DNA of 64,000 nt from Mariniflexile sp044335535 (GTDB taxonomy: Bacteria > Bacteroidota > Bacteroidia > Flavobacteriales > Flavobacteriaceae): assembly GCF_044335535.1 (NCBI RefSeq), contig NZ_JBIQVZ010000004.1:248001-312000 (forward strand), read 5' to 3'. The notes under the pieces are model-generated. The model saw nothing but the letters and a program-made list of their open reading frames with translations, ran no database searches and had not been told where the DNA came from. Within the stretch, counting starts at the first letter, position 1. Each line of letters opens with the position of its first letter. Shown here one piece after another: positions 25,163-33,745 of the stretch. Position numbers and translations under genes: made by a program.

Positions 25163-26188
25163 GTTCTTCACATGAGAAGAATCTCTAACAATCAATTTGG
25201 CATCAAGTATTATTTTATTTAATGTTTGTTTTGTTTTTAGGTCGTTTACCCGTTGTAAAAAAGTTTGTGCTGCCAGTTTTCCAATTTCATCGCTGTGTTG
25301 GTTAATGCTGGAAATAGAAGGGGTTACCATAGATGTAAAAGGTTCGTTACCAAAACCAACTAAAGCAATATCATTAGGTATTTCAATGTTGTTTTCTTTT
25401 AATACTTGTAACGCCCCTAAAGCGGCATAATCTCCAGCAACATAAACGGCATCGGGTCTGTTTTTTAAGTTGAGCAGTTGCATCATTTTATCCCTACCAT
25501 CTTCTAAAGTAAGGCTGCTTTCTATAAGTAACGTTTCATCTAATGGTAAATGATGTTTTTTAATAGCATCAATATAACCTCTTATTCTGTTATTAAAAAT
25601 ACGAGTGTGCCTGTATCCACCAATATGGGCAATGCGTTTACAGCCTTGTTGCACTAAATGCTCAACAATCATGTGGCTACTGTCATAATCATTTATACCA
25701 ATATAATCGACATTCAAATCGTTTTCACCACGGTCAAATAGAATTAGAGGAATGCCCTTTGATTTAATTTTCTCGTAAAAATCTAAACTTATAGTTTCAT
25801 TGGCCATGGAAGCAATAATGCCATCAACTTGTGTGAATAACAGTGTATCAATATTACTGCATTCTTTTTTATAAGATTCGTTCGATTGGGTAATGATAAT
25901 ATTGTAACCTTCTTTATTTAAAACTTCTTCAATATTTTGAATCACCGAAGAAAAGAAGTGACTGTTGGTTCTAGGAACTATGACGCCTACCAAGTTGCTT
26001 TTTCCTCTACGAAGTGCACTAGCTAGGTGATTGGGTTGATAATTTAAGTCTTTCGCAGCCTTTTTTACAGCTTCCTTTGTTTTGGCACTTATGCGTGAAT
26101 CGTCATGCAATGCCTTTGAAACTGCTGCGGGAGAGATATTTAAAACGCTAGCTATGTCTTTTATGGTCGTTTTTTTTTTGTTTCTCAA
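25157..26188 (-). CDS. LacI-family transcription regulator
   Basis: A 343-residue repressor. The N-terminal helix-turn-helix is TIKDIASVLNISPAAVSKAL, followed by the hinge helix YQPNHLASALRRGKSN with the minor-groove Leu/Ala type residues. Residues 60-343 form the periplasmic-binding-protein-like sugar domain. It is read leftward, divergent from kdgK. Two long palindromes sharing the core TTGCTTAAACGTTTAAGCAA lie between the two genes, one starting 10 bases from its own start codon. It therefore very likely represses both itself and the kdgK operon and is released by a pathway sugar acid. The inducer is unknown. Its stop codon overlaps the end of the kdgF pseudogene. Confidence 0.93.
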   Translation of the reverse strand: MRNKKKTTIKDIASVLNISPAAVSKALHDDSRISAKTKEAVKKAAKDLNYQPNHLASALRRGKSNLVGVIVPRTNSHFFSSVIQNIEEVLNKEGYNIIITQSNESYKKECSNIDTLLFTQVDGIIASMANETISLDFYEKIKSKGIPLILFDRGENDLNVDYIGINDYDSSHMIVEHLVQQGCKRIAHIGGYRHTRIFNNRIRGYIDAIKKHHLPLDETLLIESSLTLEDGRDKMMQLLNLKNRPDAVYVAGDYAALGALQVLKENNIEIPNDIALVGFGNEPFTSMVTPSISSINQHSDEIGKLAAQTFLQRVNDLKTKQTLNKIILDAKLIVRDSSHVKNL

Positions 26189-26197
26189 TTTTTTATA

Positions 26198-26227
26198 TAT
26201 TTTTGCTTAAACGTTTAAGCAAAAATA
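26198..26227. promoter_or_regulatory. LacI operator 1, 30-bp perfect palindrome
   Basis: A perfect palindrome centred between 26212 and 26213 with half-site TATTTTTGCTTAAAC. The central AAACGTTT with CpG at the axis is the classic LacI-family operator form. It begins 10 bases upstream of the lacI start codon and should control lacI itself. Confidence 0.85.
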
Positions 26228-26295
26228 GTGCATTAGTTTTTATAAACAAAATAGATAAGTTTTATTTTATGTTTTTGTTATAGTTACCAATAAGT

Positions 26296-26319
26296 CTTTG
26301 CTTAAACGTTTAAGCAAAG
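26296..26319. promoter_or_regulatory. LacI operator 2, 24-bp perfect palindrome
   Basis: Perfect palindrome with half-site CTTTGCTTAAAC, centred between 26307 and 26308, 31 bases upstream of the kdgK ATG. Its centre is 95 bases from operator 1, about nine helical turns, which would place both sites on one face of the DNA and allow looping. Confidence 0.85.
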
Positions 26320-26350
26320 TTTAATTTAACTAAATTTATAATTTAATAAC

Positions 26351-27391
26351 ATGAGTAGAGTAGTAACATTTGGTGAGATCATGCTACGATTAGCACCTCA
26401 AGGATTTTTAAGATTTTCTCAAGCAGACAATTTTGATGTTGTTTATGGTGGTGGAGAATCTAACGTAGCTGTATCATTAGCAAATTATGGTATTTCTGTA
26501 GATTTTATAACCCGTTTGCCTAAAAATGACATTGGTGAATGTGCCATGATGGAAATGCGTAAAAGGGGTGTAGGTGTAGATAAAATTGTTTGGGGTGGTG
26601 ACCGTTTAGGTATTTATTTTCTAGAAACAGGAGCAGTATCTAGAGGTAGTAAAGTCGTTTATGACAGAGCACACTCTTCTATGGCTACAATTCAATCTGG
26701 TATGATTAACTGGGAAGAAGTATTTAAAGGTGTAGAGTGGTTCCACTGGACAGGTATTACACCAGCTATTTCCCAAAGTTCTGCCGATGTTTGTTTAGAA
26801 GCTGTTAAAGCGGCTAGCAAATTAGGTGTTACTATTTCAACCGACTTAAATTACCGTGCAAAGTTATGGAAATACGGTGGAGACCGTGAAGCTATCATGA
26901 CTGAATTAACTTCTTATTGTGATGTTATTCTTGGTAATGAAGAAGATGCTGAAATGCACTTTGGTATTAAACCAGAAGGAGCAGCAGTTCAAACTCATGG
27001 ACATGATGTGAAAGCTGAAGCATTTTTATCAGTTTGTCAACAAATGATGAAAAAATTCCCAAGAGCTAAAAAAGTAATCACAACGTTAAGAGGTTCTATT
27101 TCTGCATCTCACAACACATGGGCTGGAGTTTTATATGATGGTAAACAAATGTTACAAACCCGTCAATACCAAATCACCGATATTGTTGATAGAGTGGGTG
27201 GAGGAGATTCATTTATGGGTGGTTTAATATATGGATTATTAACGTATCCAGATAATGATCAAAATGCTTTAGATTTTGCTGTGGCGGCATCTTGTTTAAA
27301 ACACACTATTAAAGGTGATGCTAACTTAGTAACTGTTGATGAAGTAACCAAACTTATGGGTGGTGATGCATCAGGTAGAGTTGCTCGATAA
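26351..27391 (+). CDS. kdgK: 2-keto-3-deoxygluconate kinase (PfkB family)
   Basis: A 346-residue cytoplasmic sugar kinase. The N-terminal substrate motif GGGESNVAVSLANYG is near residues 35-50, and the PfkB signature DRVGGGDSFMGGL supplies the catalytic base Asp286. KdgK phosphorylates KDG with ATP to give KDPG, the next step after the DEH reductase. It is the first gene of the rightward LacI-controlled unit. A perfect terminator hairpin follows directly, so kdgK may be partly uncoupled from the two genes behind it. Codon choice looks optimised compared with neighbours (many ggt, gct and gtt codons), which would suit high expression. Confidence 0.93.
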   Translation: MSRVVTFGEIMLRLAPQGFLRFSQADNFDVVYGGGESNVAVSLANYGISVDFITRLPKNDIGECAMMEMRKRGVGVDKIVWGGDRLGIYFLETGAVSRGSKVVYDRAHSSMATIQSGMINWEEVFKGVEWFHWTGITPAISQSSADVCLEAVKAASKLGVTISTDLNYRAKLWKYGGDREAIMTELTSYCDVILGNEEDAEMHFGIKPEGAAVQTHGHDVKAEAFLSVCQQMMKKFPRAKKVITTLRGSISASHNTWAGVLYDGKQMLQTRQYQITDIVDRVGGGDSFMGGLIYGLLTYPDNDQNALDFAVAASCLKHTIKGDANLVTVDEVTKLMGGDASGRVAR

Positions 27392-27400
27392 TAAATTTAT

Positions 27401-27436
27401 AGCCTGCAAGGTTTACAAAACCTTGCAGGCTTTTTA
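27401..27436 (+). terminator. Rho-independent terminator after kdgK
   Basis: A 14-base perfect stem AGCCTGCAAGGTTT (27401-27414) with loop ACA and the complementary arm at 27418-27431, followed by a T-run. It lies 9 bases after the kdgK stop. Genes downstream must be read by read-through or from a promoter in 27437-27493. Confidence 0.92.
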
Positions 27437-27493
27437 AATTTTATTCATTGGTTCCATTGGCTTCAACTAAATCTTTAAGATCCTTAATAGTGT

Positions 27494-28711
27494 ATGAAAA
27501 AATCAATTGCGATTATTTGTGGTGGCGGTCCTGCACCAGGTATCAATACTGTTATAAGTACGGTTGCAAAAACCTTTATGAAAGATGGGTATGAGGTTAT
27601 AGGCGTTCATCATGGATACCAAGGGTTGCTTTCAGAGAATCCTGAAGTGAAAATTTTTGATTTCCATCATGCCGATCGTATTTTTAGTCGTGGAGGTTCT
27701 ACTTTGATTATGAGTAGATTCAAACCCAAAGACAGCGATTTTAAAGCTGATTTTTTCAAAAATAATAATGTAAAACTATTGGTAACCATTGGTGGAGACG
27801 ATACAGCTTCAACCGCTAATAGATTAACAAAATATCTCCAAACCCAAGATTTATCGGTTGCCCATGTACATGTTCCAAAAACGATAGATAACGATTTGCC
27901 TTTGCCAGATAGAAACCCAACATTTGGTTTTCATACAGCAAAAGATGAAGGTGTTCGTATAGGTAATACGGTTTATGAAGATGCCAGAACTAGCGAAAAT
28001 TGGTTTGTGATGTCGGCCATGGGTCGTTCTGCAGGTCATTTAGCTTTCGGAATTGCCTCGGCTTGTCATTTTCAAATGATGATTATCCCAGAAATGTTTA
28101 ACAAAACAACAATTACATTCGATAAGATAATCAATATGATTATTTCTTCAATCGTTAAATGTAAAATAGAAGGTGTTGAATATGGGGTCGCTTTGGTAAG
28201 TGAAGGTGTTTTTCATTTTATGGATGAAAAGGAAATCATAAATTCTGGTATAAACTTTACGTATGATGATCATGGACATCCAGAATTAGGTAATGTCAGT
28301 AAATCGCATATCTTCAACTATTTATTACAGGTTAAATTAAAGGAACTTGGGTTAGTGGTAAAATCAAGACCAGTAGAACTTGGTTACGAGTTAAGATGTT
28401 GTAATCCCATTGCATTCGATTTAACTTTGTGTACCCTACTAGGTATAGGCGTTAAAAAATTATACGACCAAAATATTTCAGGTTGTATTGTTAGTGCAAA
28501 TTCAAGAGGGGATATTACACCATTATTTTTAAAGGATTTTGAAGATGAAAATGGAAAGATTCCACCACGGTTGGTAGACATCAATTCCGATATGGCACAA
28601 CTGTTCATCAATAATTTATTCTATATTCAAGAGAAAGATTACCAACAAGCAAAAAAATATGTACCCAATCCAGAGGCATATAATTTTAAGAAAATATTAA
28701 ACTGGAATTAA
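27494..28711 (+). CDS. 6-phosphofructokinase family protein, pyrophosphate-type residues
   Basis: A 405-residue PfkA-superfamily kinase. The start KKSIAIICGGGPAPGINTVI is the phosphofructokinase nucleotide loop. The active site reads GGDD (residues 100-103) and PKTIDND (128-134), then MGRSAGHLA near 179. ATP-dependent enzymes have GGDG and PGTIDND; Asp103 and Lys129 are the replacements found in pyrophosphate-dependent enzymes. I therefore infer a reversible PPi-linked phosphofructokinase. Its place between kdgK and kdgA is odd for glycolysis, since KDPG cleavage bypasses this step. It would fit gluconeogenic conversion of fructose-1,6-bisphosphate made from triose phosphate. It ends 18 bases before kdgA. 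The phosphoryl donor must be tested. Confidence 0.85.
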   Translation: MKKSIAIICGGGPAPGINTVISTVAKTFMKDGYEVIGVHHGYQGLLSENPEVKIFDFHHADRIFSRGGSTLIMSRFKPKDSDFKADFFKNNNVKLLVTIGGDDTASTANRLTKYLQTQDLSVAHVHVPKTIDNDLPLPDRNPTFGFHTAKDEGVRIGNTVYEDARTSENWFVMSAMGRSAGHLAFGIASACHFQMMIIPEMFNKTTITFDKIINMIISSIVKCKIEGVEYGVALVSEGVFHFMDEKEIINSGINFTYDDHGHPELGNVSKSHIFNYLLQVKLKELGLVVKSRPVELGYELRCCNPIAFDLTLCTLLGIGVKKLYDQNISGCIVSANSRGDITPLFLKDFEDENGKIPPRLVDINSDMAQLFINNLFYIQEKDYQQAKKYVPNPEAYNFKKILNWN

Positions 28712-28729
28712 AAAATAAAAAACAAAAAA

Positions 28730-29398
28730 ATGGCACAATTTTCAAGATTAGAAGTAGCTCAAGCCATGAAAGACACAGGGATGATTCCTTTGTTTTTTCA
28801 TAATGATATTGAGTTAAGTAAAAATGTATTAAAAGCTTGCTACGATGGTGGCGCAAGATTAATGGAGTTTACAGCTCGTGGCGATTTCGCTCACGAAGTT
28901 TTTGGCGAATTAACTAAATATGCTATTAAGGAATTACCAGGCATGATAATGGGGGTTGGTTCTGTTACCGATGGTGCAGCAGCATCTTTATATATGGCTT
29001 TAGGGGCAAACTTTATAGTAACTCCTGTTTTAAGAGAAGATATTGCCATTGCTTGTAACCGTAAAAAAGTATTATGGTCTCCAGGTTGTGGAACATTAAC
29101 CGAAATAGCTAGAGCAGAAGAGTTAGGTTGCGAAATAGTAAAACTTTTCCCTGGTGATATTTACGGACCACAATTTGTAAAAGGAATAAAAGGGCCACAA
29201 CCTTGGACAAGCATTATGCCAACAGGAGGTGTATCTCCAACAGAAGAAAATCTAAAAGGTTGGTTTGATGCTGGTGTAACCTGTGTTGGTATGGGGTCTC
29301 AGTTAATTTCTAAAGATATTATAGCTAATAAAGATTACGCAAAACTAGAGCAAGATGTAAAAAATGCCCTTGCAATTGTTAAAGCTGTTAGAAAATAA
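28730..29398 (+). CDS. kdgA: KDPG aldolase (bifunctional KHG/KDPG aldolase family)
   Basis: A 222-residue class I aldolase. The Schiff-base lysine is Lys138 in EIVKLFPG, and the general acid/base glutamate lies in MEFTARG near residue 47. GVGSVTD and MPTGGVSP, the phosphate-binding loop, are also present. It splits KDPG into pyruvate and glyceraldehyde-3-phosphate, the last step of the alginate branch. It follows the phosphofructokinase gene by 18 bases, and a terminator lies just behind, closing the locus. Confidence 0.95.
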   Translation: MAQFSRLEVAQAMKDTGMIPLFFHNDIELSKNVLKACYDGGARLMEFTARGDFAHEVFGELTKYAIKELPGMIMGVGSVTDGAAASLYMALGANFIVTPVLREDIAIACNRKKVLWSPGCGTLTEIARAEELGCEIVKLFPGDIYGPQFVKGIKGPQPWTSIMPTGGVSPTEENLKGWFDAGVTCVGMGSQLISKDIIANKDYAKLEQDVKNALAIVKAVRK

Positions 29399-29424
29399 TT
29401 GAACGAGTTCTTTTTATAAAAGGG

Positions 29425-29457
29425 AAAAAGCTGAACTTAATAGTTTAGCTTTTTTTA
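29425..29457. terminator. Terminator shared by kdgA and the convergent lipoprotein gene
   Basis: AAAAAGCTGAAC (29425-29436) pairs with AGTTTAGCTTTTTT (29442-29455, one G-U pair). The A-run on one side and T-run on the other let it work in both directions between the two converging genes. Confidence 0.8.
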
Positions 29458-29901
29458 TTCCAAGCGTTTGTAATTTTCGGCATATATAGGCTTGCCTGAG
29501 CTATCCATTTCAACTTGGGTAAATGAGTTTTCATCAATTGTTATATCGAAAACGAATTTCTTTTTTTCTTTTATACGGCTATTCATGGCATGAGAGCCAT
29601 AATCTAAAACCTCGGTTAATATACCATCTTTAAAAGTATAATCTCCAACTCCAAACCAGTCTAAAGAATCCCATGCCCGTAATCTGCTCCACATAATCTT
29701 GGTTTTAGAATACATCTTCATTTGTTTATACACGTTTGAAGATTTTATTGTGTCTACAGAACCATCCTCTTTATAGTTCAAAAAGCTTACTAATTCCCAT
29801 GCACCTTCTAAAGAATATTCTTTTATAGGGGGGGCAATGCTTTTTTTGTTGTTACAAGAAAGTAATAAGGATGTACAGAAAATAAGTATAAATGTTTTCA
29901 T
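29455..29901 (-). CDS. Small lipocalin-like lipoprotein
   Basis: A 148-residue lipoprotein: the signal MKTFILIFCTSLLLSC places the lipidated Cys at 16. The mature part begins with SLEGAWELVSF, the typical first strand of lipocalin-like proteins in Bacteroidota, and continues as alternating beta strands with no catalytic motif. It is probably a periplasmic or surface binding protein of unknown ligand. It is read toward kdgA and separated from trxB by a 167-base divergent promoter region. I cannot assign a role. Confidence 0.7.
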   Translation of the reverse strand: MKTFILIFCTSLLLSCNNKKSIAPPIKEYSLEGAWELVSFLNYKEDGSVDTIKSSNVYKQMKMYSKTKIMWSRLRAWDSLDWFGVGDYTFKDGILTEVLDYGSHAMNSRIKEKKKFVFDITIDENSFTQVEMDSSGKPIYAENYKRLE

Positions 29902-30068
29902 AAGTGGAGAGTTAATTAATAATCATACTACTACAAGTTACAAAAAAAAAAGGAAAAATAAAATGTTGGATAATAAGTCCTTATAGGGTGATAATATCTT
30001 TTGATAATTTTAACGCAAGTTTTGAGTCAAAAATTCTACTTTTGTTAAGATTAAAATTAATAGCGATT

Positions 30069-31049
30069 ATGTCAGATACAATTGAAAAAGTAAAATGTTT
30101 AATAATTGGTTCGGGACCGGCAGGGTATACCGCAGCAATTTATGCAGCTAGAGCTAATATGAAGCCCGTTTTATATCAAGGTACACAACCAGGAGGTCAA
30201 TTAACAACGACCAATGAAGTTGAAAATTTCCCTGGGTATCCAGATGGCATCACAGGACCAGAAATGATGATGGAGTTACAAAAGCAAGCAGAACGCTTTG
30301 AAACCGATGTGCGTGATGGCTGGGTTACTAAAGTAGATTTTTCGGGTGATGTACATAAAGTATGGGTTAACGAAACAAAGGAAATTCATTGTGATACAGT
30401 TATTATTTCAACAGGAGCATCTGCTAAATATTTAGGTTTAGATTCTGAGCAGAAATATTTAAAATTAGGAGGCGGTGTTTCAGCTTGTGCGGTTTGTGAT
30501 GGGTTCTTTTATAGAAATCAGGAAGTAGTCATTGTAGGTGCTGGCGATTCGGCTTGTGAAGAGGCTCACTATCTTTCTAAATTATGTAAAAAAGTAACCA
30601 TGTTGGTAAGACGTGATGAATTTAGAGCGTCAAAAATTATGGCTAAGAGGGTTAAGAACACACCAAATATTGAAATATTGTTTAATACGGAAACCGATGA
30701 GGTTTTAGGTGACGGACAAGTAGTTACAGGTGTAAGGGTTTTTAATAATAAAACCAATGAAAAGCACGAAATTCCCGCAACAGGATTTTTCGTGGCAATT
30801 GGCCATAAACCAAACACAGATATCTTTAAAGGGTTTTTAAATTTAGATGAAACAGGCTATATTATAAATGTGCCTGGAACTTCAAAAACGAATGTTGAAG
30901 GCGTATTTGTGTCGGGTGATGCTGCAGATCATGTTTACAGACAGGCCGTTACCGCTGCTGGAACAGGATGTATGGCTGCGCTTGATGCTGAACGTTATTT
31001 AGCAGGTAAAGATGCTACGTTTGAAGTTTCTACATCAACTTATAATTAA
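30069..31049 (+). CDS. trxB: Thioredoxin reductase
   Basis: A 326-residue FAD/NADPH disulfide reductase. GSGPAGYTAAIYAARA at the N-terminus binds FAD, the redox centre is CAVC (Cys140, Cys143), VGAGDSACEEA binds NADPH, and GVFVSGDAAD near the end closes the FAD site. It keeps thioredoxin reduced in the cytoplasm. An upstream GTG at 29988 would add 27 residues unlike the family, so the ATG at 30069 is chosen. A Bacteroidota -7 type box (TACTTTTG, 30037-30044) sits just before it. A MITE-like repeat begins 9 bases after the stop. Confidence 0.95.
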   Translation: MSDTIEKVKCLIIGSGPAGYTAAIYAARANMKPVLYQGTQPGGQLTTTNEVENFPGYPDGITGPEMMMELQKQAERFETDVRDGWVTKVDFSGDVHKVWVNETKEIHCDTVIISTGASAKYLGLDSEQKYLKLGGGVSACAVCDGFFYRNQEVVIVGAGDSACEEAHYLSKLCKKVTMLVRRDEFRASKIMAKRVKNTPNIEILFNTETDEVLGDGQVVTGVRVFNNKTNEKHEIPATGFFVAIGHKPNTDIFKGFLNLDETGYIINVPGTSKTNVEGVFVSGDAADHVYRQAVTAAGTGCMAALDAERYLAGKDATFEVSTSTYN

Positions 31050-31057
31050 TAATTGAT

Positions 31058-31233
31058 GTGAGTTCGACATAGATAAGGTTGTATTTATGTAAAAGTCAAT
31101 TGTTCATATATTAATGTCACCTTGAGCACAGTAGAAAACCAATAAGATATCGATTTTTATGACCTTTCGACTGCGCTCAAGGTGACACAACTACTAAAAT
31201 TGGAATTTATACTTTTAAATCGAACTCGCGTTA
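31058..31233. repeat. MITE-like element, copy 2
   Basis: Second copy of the element at 16794, about 175 bp. Its ends are GTGAGTTCGAC (31058-31068) and ATCGAACTCGCG (31219-31230), in inverted orientation. The inner stem is TGTCACCTTGAGCACAGTAG against CCTTTCGACTGCGCTCAAGG. It again follows a stop codon closely (9 bases after trxB). Confidence 0.8.
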
Positions 31234-31319
31234 ATTATAATAAGTAAGATAGAAGAATGCCCCTTGTGATGTTTATGATTGGATTATATACTGAGGCTAT
31301 TTGACCAATAAAAACAAGT

Positions 31320-33731
31320 CTAATCAAATACAAAATTATAGGTAAGGGAAAAAATTGGAGCATTCATTACGGTTAGTTGATAAGAACCCATAGGACTGTC
31401 AAGAAAAATATGCTGATTTACATCGCCTGTTCTTTGTGTGTAGTAATGATTATAGGTATTTTTTCTGGCGTATAGATTGTAAACGGTAAAAGTCCAATCA
31501 CCTACCCAACGTCTATTTAATTTTTTGCTATACTTTACTTTCCAAGAGAAATCAAGTCGGTGGTAAGGTTTAAATCGCGCATTATTACGCTCCAAAAATA
31601 TAGGTATTTTAATATCTTCTAATTCAAAATACCCATTGGGTATAGAGTAAGGACGACCAGTTTGAGCGGTAAAGTTGAGGCTCCAGGTATTGTATTTATT
31701 ACCTTCAAAATTTACGGTACTATTAAAAACATGTGGCCTATCAAAATCTGAAGGATACCATTGGTTATTATTAATCCTATCGCTTAGTTTAGGGACATTT
31801 GTTTTCAGGAAAGTTCTAGACCAAGTGTAATTAAACCAGCCATTAACTTTTCCATGGGGTTTTTTTAAATTAAATTCGACACCGTAGGCTTTGCCTTCGG
31901 CTTGTACAACATCGCGCTCTAAAAATTCTTCTAAAAAGAAATCGGCACCAGGTTTGTAAGTTAAATTGTTTTGAGTGTTTCTATAATAGCCTTCAATACC
32001 AAGTTCTAAATTGTTGTCATTTAAATTTTGATAGATGCCAAAACTGTATGTGTCACTTTTTTGGGGTTCTATATTTGTGTCCGAAGTTTTCCATCGGGAT
32101 GTTGGCAATGGTGTGGTAGAGTTGTAAATGTTTTGAAGATATTGATTCAAACGAGCATAGCTAACTTTAATAGAGGTATTTTTGCCAAGTTTTAAATTGG
32201 CTCCCAATCTAGGTTCTAAGGAACTATAGGTTTTAACCTTTTCACCTTTACCAAATTCGATAATGTTGGTGATTTCTTCTGTGCTTTCATCAAAAGTGAC
32301 TTTTGTATAAGGGCCAACAAAATAAAAATTATTGAATCGTAATCCACCAGATAGTGTAAGCCTTTCAAAGGGGCTCCAGTTGATATTGGAGTAGGCGGAT
32401 AATTCATAACTTGTTTCATCATCTAAAGTTACTGCGAGAATACTATTTCCGTTACCAGGATTCAGTTTACCAGGTTTAATTTTGTATCTGTTGCCTTGTA
32501 TTCCTGCATAATAATTCAACGTATTGTTTATTTTTTTGGAATATTCAGAAAAGATACTTAGAAGATTAATTTGAGATTCATACTCGATTATATTGCTATT
32601 ATCCCTTTCAGGAAATAATGTTTTAGGGGTGTACTTGCTAAGTAAAAAAACGGTTTTTAAACTAGAATTATCAGCAAAAGAATGTGTCCAGTTAAGTGTG
32701 TTGTTGAAGGTTTTAAAATCATATTGATTGCTTTCAGCATTAACATTCTCAATTTGGGAAATCAAATCAAGTTGGTAAAAATCTTTACTGAAAAAATTAG
32801 TAAATGAAATTTGATCTTTATCTGTTGGTAAATAAAGTAACTTTATGGTATGATCATAAAATCGAGCTTTAGTGTATTTTAGTCTTTCGGAAACTATGGG
32901 CAACAAAAAGTCGGTAAACCCAGCCCTTGTACCGGCATATAACAAAAGCTTGTCCTTAATTAAAGGTGCTTCTACAGATAATCTGCTTGAAATCAGCCCG
33001 ATTCCACCGCTTAACTTTAATTTATCAACATAAGGGTTTTTTATCTTAACATCTAAGACAGAAGTAATTCTTCCACCGTATCGTGCAGGTATATTGGAAC
33101 GATAAAGATCTGCCGAAGAAATGGCTTCTGGTGTAAATACAGAGAACAAACCAAATAAATGGGTTGGGTTAAATACTGGGGCATAATCGTATAATAAAAG
33201 GTTTTGATCCAATGAGCCGCCTCGAACGGATAAGCCATTGCTTATTTCTCCAGCATTGTTGACCCCAGGTAATAGTATCATGCCTCTTAATAAGTCTACT
33301 TCACCCAAAGCTGCAGGCATTTTAATAAGCTCTTGTGCGGTCATTTGGAGAACCCCCATTTGTGGGGTTTCCAAACGCTCGCTAACATGTTTGGCATTTA
33401 ATATAATTTCAGATAGTTGTTGTTGTTCTTCAGAAAGTGTTAACCATAATTTTTTGTCTTGGTCGAGAGTAACCACTCTTTCCACAGTTTTGAAACCAAT
33501 GAAAGAGACCTTTACCAAATAAGTATTTTTGGGTAAATTGATTGAAAAATCTCCATTAACATCTGTAACTCCTCCACATCCACAAGGCGTTAAAATTATT
33601 TGGGCATTTTCAAAAGGCCTATTTTCAGTTTCATCCAATATTTGGAAAGAGAGTTTATATTCTTGAGCTGAAAGCAACTGGGTAATACCAAACAAAACTA
33701 TCATTATAAAGTAGCTTCGGATTTTATTCAT
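31320..33731 (-). CDS. TonB-dependent receptor with carboxypeptidase-like N-domain
   Basis: About 803 residues in the outer membrane. From ATG at 33731 the N-terminus MNKIRSYFIMIVLFGITQLL gives a good signal peptide; a longer start at 33758 would overlap the preceding gene by 13 bases. Residues about 25-110 are a carboxypeptidase-regulatory-like beta-domain with CGCGG near residue 50. The plug follows (LGEVDLLRGMILLPGVNNAG then GLSVRGGS), then a 22-strand barrel ending LTYNFVFD. It lacks the SusC signature and is paired with a DUF4249 lipoprotein, a common arrangement in this phylum with no established substrate. The pair probably imports an unknown ligand. Confidence 0.9.
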   Translation of the reverse strand: MNKIRSYFIMIVLFGITQLLSAQEYKLSFQILDETENRPFENAQIILTPCGCGGVTDVNGDFSINLPKNTYLVKVSFIGFKTVERVVTLDQDKKLWLTLSEEQQQLSEIILNAKHVSERLETPQMGVLQMTAQELIKMPAALGEVDLLRGMILLPGVNNAGEISNGLSVRGGSLDQNLLLYDYAPVFNPTHLFGLFSVFTPEAISSADLYRSNIPARYGGRITSVLDVKIKNPYVDKLKLSGGIGLISSRLSVEAPLIKDKLLLYAGTRAGFTDFLLPIVSERLKYTKARFYDHTIKLLYLPTDKDQISFTNFFSKDFYQLDLISQIENVNAESNQYDFKTFNNTLNWTHSFADNSSLKTVFLLSKYTPKTLFPERDNSNIIEYESQINLLSIFSEYSKKINNTLNYYAGIQGNRYKIKPGKLNPGNGNSILAVTLDDETSYELSAYSNINWSPFERLTLSGGLRFNNFYFVGPYTKVTFDESTEEITNIIEFGKGEKVKTYSSLEPRLGANLKLGKNTSIKVSYARLNQYLQNIYNSTTPLPTSRWKTSDTNIEPQKSDTYSFGIYQNLNDNNLELGIEGYYRNTQNNLTYKPGADFFLEEFLERDVVQAEGKAYGVEFNLKKPHGKVNGWFNYTWSRTFLKTNVPKLSDRINNNQWYPSDFDRPHVFNSTVNFEGNKYNTWSLNFTAQTGRPYSIPNGYFELEDIKIPIFLERNNARFKPYHRLDFSWKVKYSKKLNRRWVGDWTFTVYNLYARKNTYNHYYTQRTGDVNQHIFLDSPMGSYQLTVMNAPIFSLTYNFVFD

Positions 33732-33745
33732 CCGTAAGGAAAGTA

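Noticed and set aside
30001..30044. Complete Bacteroidota promoter (-33 TTTG plus -7 TAnnTTTG) before trxB
   Set aside because: The -7 box TACTTTTG is good, but no TTTG lies at the usual 19-21 bases upstream, so only the -7 part is mentioned.
29988..30068. Upstream GTG start extending trxB by 27 residues
   Set aside because: The extra residues do not look like the family N-terminus and the FAD motif sits correctly after the ATG at 30069.
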